Made by a program: the position numbers and the translations under genes. Under the pieces are notes generated by a model, which was given only the letters and a program-made list of their open reading frames with translations, was not told the DNA's origin and did not search any database. This document shows, one piece after another, positions 32,327 through 39,376 of a DNA stretch of 56,049 nucleotides (its first letter is position 1; the number at the start of each line of letters is the position of its first letter). This DNA comes from an uncultured Parabacteroides sp. (GTDB lineage Bacteria; Bacteroidota; Bacteroidia; Bacteroidales; Tannerellaceae). The stretch spans positions 1 through 56,049 of the forward strand of contig NZ_CAJJWO010000035.1 of the NCBI RefSeq assembly GCF_905196875.1, in the 5' to 3' direction.

Positions 32327-32541
32327 CGGAAATATCTTCAGATTCGAAAATAGCTTCATATATCTCTTTATATTTTCTTCTTTCACTGAATTTTCTGTTT
32401 TAAAATAAGATGTTAAATAATAAAACAACTTTCAAATCTAAATTCTATATGTAGACTGATCCATATATATTTTGCTTTATTGTCTTCAGGTAGAGTTGAG
32501 TATTGTCTTTTTGAAGCTATATAACAGTGTTTGATGTCTTT

Positions 32542-33453
32542 TCAGTTCTGCATCCGATATTCATTGGGAGTTATTCCAACTACCCGTTTGAACATACGGC
32601 TGAGATGTTGTGGATACTGAAAGCCGAGGTCGTAAGCTATTTCGCTCATCGTTTTGTCGGATGAGAGTAGTTTTTCCTTTGCCACTCCTATTACTCGGTC
32701 CTGTATATACTCAGAGGCAGTGCGTCCTGTTTGTTTACGTATCATATCGCCAAAATAGTTGGGGGAAAGGAATACCTTGTCGGCGAAATATTTCACGGAT
32801 GGCAATCCCTCTTTTTGCGGTGCGTCTCCTTCAAAATAATCATTCAGTAACTGTTCGAAGCGGACGATGATGTCGCTATTCACTTCACCCCGTGTTTGAA
32901 ACTGACGTTCATAGTAGCGCATGCAGTAGTCAAGCAACAATCCTATATTGGCACAGATCAGCCGGCGACTGTGTTTATCGATGGCATGTTTCAGTTCGTT
33001 TGAAATCTTTTGTAAGCAGTCCATGACAGTTTGCCGCTCTTCTTCGGAAAGATGGAGTGCCTCGTTGGTCTCGTAAGAGAAGAAAGAGTAGTTTCTGATT
33101 TCCTGACCGAGGGCGGTACCATGTATCAGGTCAGGATGAAAGAGAATACCATGTGCATGAGGCTGTATGTTCGGTAGCATTTCCATGTCAGTGACCTGTC
33201 CCGGAGCAAAGCAGACGATAGTCCCATCCTGGTAGTCATAGTACTGACGCCCATATTTGATATTACCGCATTTGACATCTTTCAGGTATAGTGCATACAC
33301 CCCATATCGGAACCAGGCTCTTTCAGGCCATTGTGTGGACTGGGTCAGATCGATGACACTCACCAAAGGATGCTGGGTTTCAAGTCCGAATATCTTGTTG
33401 TAACGATCTACGCTGTCTAGTTCGATAATTTCATCTTTATTGATCTCTTCCAT
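32542..33453 (-). CDS. AraC-family transcriptional regulator
   Basis: This 303-residue protein has an N-terminal cupin-type sensor (about 30-170: RYGVYALYLKDVKCGNIKYG, DGTIVCFAPGQV, AHGILFHPDLIHGT) and a C-terminal AraC double helix-turn-helix (about 205-300: KYFADKVFLSPNYFGDMIRK, SEIAYDLGFQYPQHLSRMFK). AraC regulators of this sub-type in Bacteroidales often stand next to alcohol dehydrogenase, cyclophilin-like and monooxygenase genes used against electrophiles. Exactly such gene remnants lie just upstream on the opposite strand, so it may be an orphan regulator of a decayed operon. Confidence 0.87.
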   Translation of the reverse strand: MEEINKDEIIELDSVDRYNKIFGLETQHPLVSVIDLTQSTQWPERAWFRYGVYALYLKDVKCGNIKYGRQYYDYQDGTIVCFAPGQVTDMEMLPNIQPHAHGILFHPDLIHGTALGQEIRNYSFFSYETNEALHLSEEERQTVMDCLQKISNELKHAIDKHSRRLICANIGLLLDYCMRYYERQFQTRGEVNSDIIVRFEQLLNDYFEGDAPQKEGLPSVKYFADKVFLSPNYFGDMIRKQTGRTASEYIQDRVIGVAKEKLLSSDKTMSEIAYDLGFQYPQHLSRMFKRVVGITPNEYRMQN

Positions 33454-33477
33454 ATCACTTTATGTTTTAATACATTA

Positions 33478-33485
33478 CAAATGTA
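33478..33485 (-). promoter_or_regulatory. -7 box of the AraC gene
   Basis: TACATTTG on the minus strand fits TAnnTTTG, 24 bp upstream of the ATG of the regulator. The -33 region shows no TTTG. Confidence 0.45.
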
Positions 33486-33552
33486 GTTCTTTTCTTCATA
33501 CGATTTCTACCGTTGTTTCAGAATCCGTGATTAAGGTATAATTATCTGTAAA

Positions 33553-33702
33553 ATGTATACAATCCCGGTGTTTCAGATACTCTATTTTTGTAAAAACTGG
33601 TCACAAAGCAACGATCTGATTAAGATCGGTCGTATCGACGGTGATGGTATCGGGGTTTTGAATGTGGCGGGTGATATAGTGGTGAAATTTGAAAGACAAT
33701 AA
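33553..33702 (+). pseudogene. Remnant of a cyclophilin-like fold protein (C-terminal end only)
   Basis: In one frame from ATG 33553 to TAA 33702 the translation contains LYFCKNWSQSNDLIKIGRID and ends GVLNVAGDIVVKFERQ. This resembles the C-terminal ~45 residues of Bacteroidetes cyclophilin-like fold proteins (PF18050), where an IFYK-like strand is followed by LIKLGKID and a closing VTIE strand. The N-terminal ~100 residues are absent, so I read it as a truncated gene. It is divergent from the AraC regulator and 45 bp upstream of the monooxygenase-like gene. Confidence 0.5.
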
Positions 33703-33747
33703 AACTAGCGAAGTTTGACTTAGGATAAGAAATAAAAAATAAAGCAA

Positions 33748-34296
33748 ATGAAGAAGTTACTAATCGTTTTGTTGCTGACCGCTGTGATTATCCCGGTGAT
33801 CGCACAAGAAGCTGAAAATATGGTACGTTTGTCGAAAATTACAGTCGATCCGGAACGGTTGGCTGAATATAATGCCTATCTGAAGGAAGAGATAGAAGCC
33901 TCCATGCGGTTGGAACCGGGTGTACTGCTACTTTATGCAATGGCTGAAAAGAATCATCCGAATAAGGTGACTATACTTGAAATCTATGCGGATGAAACTG
34001 CTTATAAAAGCCACATCGAAACTCTTCATTTCCAGAAATACAAACAAGGAACGCTCGATATGGTAAAACATCTGGAACTGATCGACACTACTCCGTTGAT
34101 TCCCGCGTTAAAGATGAAATCTCTTTCAACTGCCGTGAATACGGTTCGACAGGCCGATGATTACGGCATTAGTCGCACTATTACATATATTGAACATGGT
34201 AAATTCGAACTGCGCGAGAAGCCGGAACCGGAAATAAAAGATTCGCGTGATGCTATCTCAACAACTGTACGGATCCCAATGCTGGTTGGGCTTTAG
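33748..34296 (+). CDS. Antibiotic biosynthesis monooxygenase-like protein fused to a gene fragment
   Basis: This frame encodes 182 residues. A signal peptide (residues 1-19, ending PVIA) precedes an ABM dimeric alpha/beta-barrel domain (about 24-118: MVRLSKITVDPERLAEYNAY, VTILEIYADETAYKSHIET, YKQGTLDMVKHLELIDTTPL). Normal homologues end shortly after the PLIPALKMK segment. Here the frame runs on for about 58 residues, and from residue ~143 it reads TITYIEHGKFELREKPEPEI, the N-terminus of a zinc alcohol dehydrogenase. I infer that a deletion removed the ABM stop and the dehydrogenase start. The ABM domain itself looks intact and may still work; the family includes quinol monooxygenases. Confidence 0.75.
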   Translation: MKKLLIVLLLTAVIIPVIAQEAENMVRLSKITVDPERLAEYNAYLKEEIEASMRLEPGVLLLYAMAEKNHPNKVTILEIYADETAYKSHIETLHFQKYKQGTLDMVKHLELIDTTPLIPALKMKSLSTAVNTVRQADDYGISRTITYIEHGKFELREKPEPEIKDSRDAISTTVRIPMLVGL

Positions 34297-34316
34297 GATG
34301 TCGTATAGATGGTGGT
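34174..34316 (+). pseudogene. Decayed zinc-dependent alcohol dehydrogenase (two fragments)
   Basis: The first fragment (34174-34257, in frame with the ABM gene) reads TITYIEHGKFELREKPEPEI then KDSRDAI, the first strand pair of a medium-chain zinc alcohol dehydrogenase. The second (about 34260-34316) is in another frame and reads NCTDPNAGWALGCRIDGG. That matches the segment normally found about 80-100 residues further on, just before the TQAEYVRIP region. The intervening catalytic zinc ligands and the whole nucleotide-binding domain are missing. The remnant ends where the convergent TonB receptor gene ends (34318). Confidence 0.65.
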
Positions 34317-34317
34317 T

Positions 34318-36936
34318 TTAAAAATACAATTTGTAACTCAGATTCGGAATTATTCCTGTGCTATTTTCTTTCTTTATCTTGTTTGTTTTCTCGTTATATT
34401 CATAGAAATGCATTCCGGTACGTATTCCGACATTGAGCATTTTCAAAGAGAATTCGTGGGATAGTTTTCGTTTGTTTATTCGATAATTTACAGAGATATC
34501 ACCGTTCAGGATCGGGCTGAACTTTTTACTGAAAGCGTTGGATTCATTCAGAATAATATCATGTTCTTCATTTGTTTTATCTTCATCGATAGGGGTATAA
34601 CGGTCGCCACCATGAAAAAACAGACGGGTGTTGACACTAAACATATTTTGTTTCCTCTTTCCGACCATCCATTCTTTTCCGGCAAGGGCATTTAGTAAAA
34701 AGCCTCTGTCCATTCTTGTGTTTCGCCAGATGTTGTCTCCACCTTTATATTTAGATTTGAAGACGGAACCTGTCAGCATGTAATAAACCCCGTTTGTCAT
34801 ATATTGTTCCAGGGTTATATCGATACCATAGTTTTTACCTGCACCTTTGTTGATTAATATTCTGTTTAAATAAAAATCTTCATGGTTGATCAGGGAGAAA
34901 GAGGAATTTTCTTCAACCGGCATGTCGTATAAATACTGGTAATAAGACTCTATTTTTAGATGAAGGTTAGAACTGATATTCCAATCATAACTGAATCCTA
35001 TATGATGTGCTCTGGAGAAATCGAGATATTTATTACTTGTTTTCTTACCGTCGATATCCTGTTCGATAAAATAGTAATCCAACTTTTCTCTGCGGCTATG
35101 CAGACCATAAGCGACAGAGAATGAGTATCTGTTTACAGGCTTCCATTTCAGGGCAACCCGGGGTTCAAGAGACCAGTTGTCATTAAGGGCAAAATATTGG
35201 GAGGTAATACCTAAACTGGCTGTCACATTCCGGCTAATGGCAAGAACCGAACTGCTGAAAGCCGACAGAACTATGCTTTCTCCATCCCCTTTCGATATTT
35301 GTTCCATCGGCTTATTCAAACTGAAATTAGGACTGACTTTATAATCGAGGTTGTAGTTTAGTCCTGTAATGGTAATCCCGGATCTGTTGGTATGAGACGG
35401 ACTGATTTTTTTGTTTATAAAGGAATTGAATACGATATCCCATTTTCTGTTCCGGATATCTCCGACAGGTACTGATTTGTCTTCCAGCGTTTGTTGGTCT
35501 GCCGATATATGATCTTCTGAGTAAGTGGCAGACAGGGAGGAACGTAGGTAAGTATTTTCATCGATGAAATATTTATGAGTTATTCCCCCGACTAATTTGG
35601 TCATATTGTTTTTTGCCGATTGCCTGTCCACTTGTGTTTCCCATTTGGAACGTTCTTCTGCATCGGCTTTATTTTTATCGATTAGCCCTAATCCCCAAAT
35701 AGAGAATGTTCCGGCCTTTTTAGTAGGAAGATGGAATTTAAACGAAAGATCCTGATATTTCAGATTGCTTTCACCTCCGCTGGCAAGACTGGTTGTAGAG
35801 AACCGGTAGTTAAACAGATAGGAACTTCCTCGTTTTTTGCTGATCGGTCCTTCCGATGCTAAATCGATCCCCATTAATCCTAGTTGAAATGCGTATTCGT
35901 ATTTCTGATTGTTCCCGTTACGTATATGAAAATCGAAAACTCCCGATAATGCGTTACTGTATTCGGCAGGAAAGGCTCCGTTATAAAAATCAGAATTACC
36001 TATCATCTGGGTACTTAATGCAGATAAGATACCACCGCCTAATCCGGCCAGATCCGCAAAGTGGGTAGGGTTGGGGATCTCGATTCCTTCCAGTCGCCAT
36101 TGTGTATATTGTGGTGAGTTTCCGCGGATGGCTATTGCATTCGTTCCAAGACCTCCAGCCACACCGGCAAAGGCGGAACTCAGACGTGCAGGATCATCAA
36201 ATCCGTTGGCAAACCGACTCGCTTCTTCCATACTGATCATCCGTCCTCCGGTAATGGCCATTGGGTTTACGGGTTCTGCCTTTTTTACTTCCGGATGTAC
36301 AACGATTTCGTTCAGCTGCTGCATGTTTTCGTTCAACGAGATATCCAGATATATTTCTTTGGAGGAAGTGACAAGTATTTCATTGACGATATTGGTGTGG
36401 TAACCCATATAGGATGTCTGTATATTATAGCGTCCGACAGGTACATCCTTTATACAGAATTCTCCAAGACTATCAGTGACAGTTCCTAAAGATGGATTTC
36501 TTAAAATACTTATTGTTGCATACTCGATCGGAGTGTTGCTTTTGGAGTCGGTAACGATTCCTCGTATTGTCTGCGTGGGCCTTTCTATTGAATTGTCAGG
36601 AGCATATTCCTTGTTGATAGGGGATATGATAATGTGATAGCCATTTATCTTATAGGTGTGTTGCCTGTCGTTCAATATCTCTTTCAGTGCTTTATCGATA
36701 TTGACATTCTTCAAAGAAAGAGAAATTTTCTTATTCAGGTCCAAAGTTAATTGTTCGTAAGCAATGCTATAATCCGTTTGCTGTTCTATTTCGGAGAATG
36801 CCTCTTTGATCGATATGCTTTTGTTTTGTATGGAGATTTTTTTCTCTTTCTCTTGGGCGATAGCTCCAAAAGAGAAGAAAATGAAAAATAGTAAAATGAT
36901 AATCCTATAGAATTGTATTGATTTGATTCGATCCAT
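34318..36936 (-). CDS. TonB-dependent receptor with N-terminal STN signalling domain
   Basis: This 872-residue outer-membrane receptor has a signal peptide (about 1-28, ending AIAQ) followed by a secretin/TonB short N-terminal domain (about 33-105: IQNKSISIKEAFSEIEQQTD, YKINGYHIIIS). Next come a carboxypeptidase-like regulatory domain (about 122-210: IRGIVTDSKSNTPIEYATIS), a plug (about 225-330: AGVAGGLGTNAIAIRGNSPQ) and a beta-barrel ending in SYKLYF. The STN domain normally touches a FecR-type anti-sigma factor, which is encoded 15 bp upstream, and an ECF sigma factor gene comes before that. The ligand is unknown; no SusD-type partner follows. Confidence 0.9.
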   Translation of the reverse strand: MDRIKSIQFYRIIILLFFIFFSFGAIAQEKEKKISIQNKSISIKEAFSEIEQQTDYSIAYEQLTLDLNKKISLSLKNVNIDKALKEILNDRQHTYKINGYHIIISPINKEYAPDNSIERPTQTIRGIVTDSKSNTPIEYATISILRNPSLGTVTDSLGEFCIKDVPVGRYNIQTSYMGYHTNIVNEILVTSSKEIYLDISLNENMQQLNEIVVHPEVKKAEPVNPMAITGGRMISMEEASRFANGFDDPARLSSAFAGVAGGLGTNAIAIRGNSPQYTQWRLEGIEIPNPTHFADLAGLGGGILSALSTQMIGNSDFYNGAFPAEYSNALSGVFDFHIRNGNNQKYEYAFQLGLMGIDLASEGPISKKRGSSYLFNYRFSTTSLASGGESNLKYQDLSFKFHLPTKKAGTFSIWGLGLIDKNKADAEERSKWETQVDRQSAKNNMTKLVGGITHKYFIDENTYLRSSLSATYSEDHISADQQTLEDKSVPVGDIRNRKWDIVFNSFINKKISPSHTNRSGITITGLNYNLDYKVSPNFSLNKPMEQISKGDGESIVLSAFSSSVLAISRNVTASLGITSQYFALNDNWSLEPRVALKWKPVNRYSFSVAYGLHSRREKLDYYFIEQDIDGKKTSNKYLDFSRAHHIGFSYDWNISSNLHLKIESYYQYLYDMPVEENSSFSLINHEDFYLNRILINKGAGKNYGIDITLEQYMTNGVYYMLTGSVFKSKYKGGDNIWRNTRMDRGFLLNALAGKEWMVGKRKQNMFSVNTRLFFHGGDRYTPIDEDKTNEEHDIILNESNAFSKKFSPILNGDISVNYRINKRKLSHEFSLKMLNVGIRTGMHFYEYNEKTNKIKKENSTGIIPNLSYKLYF

Positions 36937-36951
36937 TACGCTGCATTTGTA

Positions 36952-37917
36952 TTATTTGTTTAATACGATATGGGTTCCTTGTTGTTGATAGGTAAAGCCG
37001 ATAACATCTTTCAATACATGAAGGATTTCATCCAGTGTTTCGCCTTTCAGGAATTTAACTGTATATAACCGGGATGCCGGAATATTGCTCCTATCATCAA
37101 TTGTGATGTTAAAATGTCTCTCCAATGTTTGCTTAATATCCTGAAATGATGAATTGATAAATAATATCTGTCCTGTAAGCCAGGCATCGGTTTCTGCCGG
37201 TGATATGTTTTCAATATTCATTTCAGAGGTCTTGATGTTATATGTCAGTTGTTCATTCGGCTTAAGGATTTGTTTTTCCTGGGATTGGGTACTCACTTCC
37301 ACTTTCCCGTTTGTAAGTGTTGTTGTTATGTTTTCATCATCCGAGTAGGCTTTGACATTGAATTTCGTTCCAAGAACTTTCACGGATAGTTGTTTGGTTT
37401 TTACGATGAATGGTTTTGCCTGATCCTTTTTTACGGAAAAATATGCTTCACCTTCAAGGTATATCAGTCTCTGGTTAGCCGTAAAAGATTTTGGATATTT
37501 TATATTCGATCCTGAATTGATCCATATTTCAGAACTGTCAGGTAAGAATATATGTCTGGTATCTCCGTATGCGACAGTGATCTCGATAAGTTTATTCTGG
37601 GTATAATACAAGTATCCTCCGGCGATAAGCAAGAGGGGAATAAGTACTGCTGCAATCTGCAAAGTTTTCTTGTAGAATGGAGTATGGATCGTTTGCCTTC
37701 CTGAATATCCGATCTTTTGATTTACCCGTTTCAAGGCGGAATAGGTATTTACATTGATTTCGGTGTCCAATTCGTTCCAATATTCGAATGAGGCTTCTTC
37801 TTTTTCTTTTGTATCTTTGTCTGCAATAATCCATCTTTGGACCCTTTCTTCGGTTTCCTCAGGAAAGCGTCCGGATAAATATTGTTTGATGATTTTTGAC
37901 AGGTTGCTATTATCCAT
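36952..37917 (-). CDS. FecR-family anti-sigma factor
   Basis: This 321-residue inner-membrane regulator has a cytoplasmic N-terminal part (about 1-85) that should bind the sigma factor and one transmembrane helix (about 86-106: LQIAAVLIPLLLIAGGYLYY). The periplasmic FecR domain (about 115-215) contains DTRHIFLPDSSEIWINSGSN and VKVLGTKFNVKAY. A C-terminal DUF4974 segment (about 250-321) has ILFINSSFQDIKQTLERHF and ends GTHIVLNK. It lies between sigma factor (74 bp upstream) and receptor (15 bp downstream) genes, the standard trans-envelope signalling order in Bacteroidetes. Confidence 0.92.
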   Translation of the reverse strand: MDNSNLSKIIKQYLSGRFPEETEERVQRWIIADKDTKEKEEASFEYWNELDTEINVNTYSALKRVNQKIGYSGRQTIHTPFYKKTLQIAAVLIPLLLIAGGYLYYTQNKLIEITVAYGDTRHIFLPDSSEIWINSGSNIKYPKSFTANQRLIYLEGEAYFSVKKDQAKPFIVKTKQLSVKVLGTKFNVKAYSDDENITTTLTNGKVEVSTQSQEKQILKPNEQLTYNIKTSEMNIENISPAETDAWLTGQILFINSSFQDIKQTLERHFNITIDDRSNIPASRLYTVKFLKGETLDEILHVLKDVIGFTYQQQGTHIVLNK

Positions 37918-37991
37918 TTTTCTGCATTTTATATATATACAGGTAAAGAGAGAAAAACTCAGTAAGAAAAAGGATATTTATTGAAAAAAGA

Positions 37992-38546
37992 TCAGAATAG
38001 GGAGAATATGAAAGTGTATATGGCCTTTCGTATCTCTTTCAGAGCAAGACTTAGCTGGCTTTCCACATTCCTTTTTGTCGTGTTTAACCGTTCTGCAATT
38101 TCGATGTTGCTTAATCCTTCATTCCGGCTAAGGATATAAATTTGTTTTCGTTGTTCCGGCATTTTTTCGACAAGATCATCTATCAATAGGCCGAGTTCCT
38201 TGGCTATAAGGTCTTCTTCCGAAGTAGAGCTACATTCCTGAAACTGAAATTTGTTCGTGTAAGCTAAATGTACGTATTTATGGTTCAGGTAATTGATCGC
38301 AGCATTACGGGCGATCGTATGTAAGTAGGCTTCGAAAGATTTGGAAGTATCGATAGACTGACGGTTGATCCAGAGATTTACGAATAGATCTTCCGTCAGT
38401 TCTTCTGCATCGGATTCTGATTTAATATATCCGTATATGAATGCCTTCGTTTTATTGTAATAGGTTATAAAGACAGTCTCAAAGGCCTTATGGTCGCTAT
38501 TCCATAAGGCTTCAATCGTTTTTATGTCAATACAACTACCGCCCAT
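37992..38546 (-). CDS. ECF-type RNA polymerase sigma factor
   Basis: This 184-residue sigma-70 family member of the ECF group has region 2 at about 20-88 (YYNKTKAFIYGYIKSESDAE, ELTEDLFVNLWINRQ, SFEAYLHTIARNAAINYL) and region 4 at about 125-178 (QRKQIYILSRNEGLSNIEIA, RLNTTKRNVESQLSLALKEI). There is no region 3. It is the first gene of the sigma/anti-sigma/receptor operon and should direct that operon when the receptor is occupied. I see no standard TAnnTTTG box just upstream, which fits self-transcription by the ECF factor. Confidence 0.92.
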   Translation of the reverse strand: MGGSCIDIKTIEALWNSDHKAFETVFITYYNKTKAFIYGYIKSESDAEELTEDLFVNLWINRQSIDTSKSFEAYLHTIARNAAINYLNHKYVHLAYTNKFQFQECSSTSEEDLIAKELGLLIDDLVEKMPEQRKQIYILSRNEGLSNIEIAERLNTTKRNVESQLSLALKEIRKAIYTFIFSLF

Positions 38547-38676
38547 TAATCAACATTTCTGTATGGAGGGCAAAAGAAGTAATTATCTACCGGATAGGAA
38601 ATACCTTTTTGAAATCTTAATGTAAATAGCTATTTATAAACAAAATGAATTCATTCTGAATTTCTTATTCCGTACA

Positions 38677-39240
38677 TTATTCTATATCTCGGATGAATTT
38701 TGCCGGAACACCGCCAACTACCGTGTTTGCAGGTACATCTTTTGTTACGACTGCTCCTGCTGCAACGATGGCATTGTCACCAATGGTTACGCCTTGTAAA
38801 ATAGTGGCATTCGAACCGATCCAGACATTTTTGCCGAGTATAATGGGAGCAGGATAGGTCGTTTTACGGTCTTCCGGTACAAGGCCGTGGTTGAGGGTAG
38901 CGAACACGACGTTGTGTCCGATTTGACAATCATCACCGATCGTAACACCGCCGTGATCCTGAAAGTGACAGCAGGCGTTGATAAAAACATTTTTACCAAT
39001 CTGGATATTCTTCCCGAAATCAGTATAGAACGGAGGAAATACACGTAGTGTCTGATCGACTTCGCATCCGAACAATCGCGAAAGCAATGTCCGAACCTCA
39101 TCGGAGGTATGATAGGAACTGTTCAGTTCGAAGGTTATACGCCGTGCCTCGTTGCTCATCTCGTCCATGAAACGATGAATCTCTGGCGTATTGAGGGGCT
39201 CCCGTGTCCGGATAACCTGTAAAAAGTCGTTGAGTATCAT
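38677..39240 (-). CDS. Sugar O-acetyltransferase (maltose/galactoside type, hexapeptide repeat)
   Basis: This 187-residue acetyl-CoA-dependent acetyltransferase has the N-terminal Mac-type segment (EEMSN-like: FMDEMSNEARRITFELNS) followed by a left-handed beta-helix of hexapeptide repeats. These include IQIGKNVFINACCHFQDHGG, IGDDCQIGHNVVFATLNHG with the catalytic His, GKNVWIGSNATILQGVTIG and AGAVVTKDVPANTVVGGVPA. I chose ATG 39240. The in-frame TTG at 39276 lies inside the -7 box at 39274-39281 and would be untranscribed. The physiological acceptor sugar is unknown, and the gene appears monocistronic. Confidence 0.88.
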   Translation of the reverse strand: MILNDFLQVIRTREPLNTPEIHRFMDEMSNEARRITFELNSSYHTSDEVRTLLSRLFGCEVDQTLRVFPPFYTDFGKNIQIGKNVFINACCHFQDHGGVTIGDDCQIGHNVVFATLNHGLVPEDRKTTYPAPIILGKNVWIGSNATILQGVTIGDNAIVAAGAVVTKDVPANTVVGGVPAKFIRDIE

Positions 39241-39273
39241 AAGCTTAATTTTTAGATGTATATTTTCACGAAG

Positions 39274-39281
39274 CAAAATTA
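39274..39281 (-). promoter_or_regulatory. -7 box of the acetyltransferase gene
   Basis: TAATTTTG on the minus strand fits TAnnTTTG, 33 bp upstream of the chosen ATG, and argues against the TTG start at 39276. Confidence 0.45.
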
Positions 39282-39376
39282 CAAGGAATATACATCTTGT
39301 TACATACCCAAATCAAGGTAAACATTACCCTTTTTACGGTTTTATACGGACATTTGGCACACCCTTAAGATCTCTT

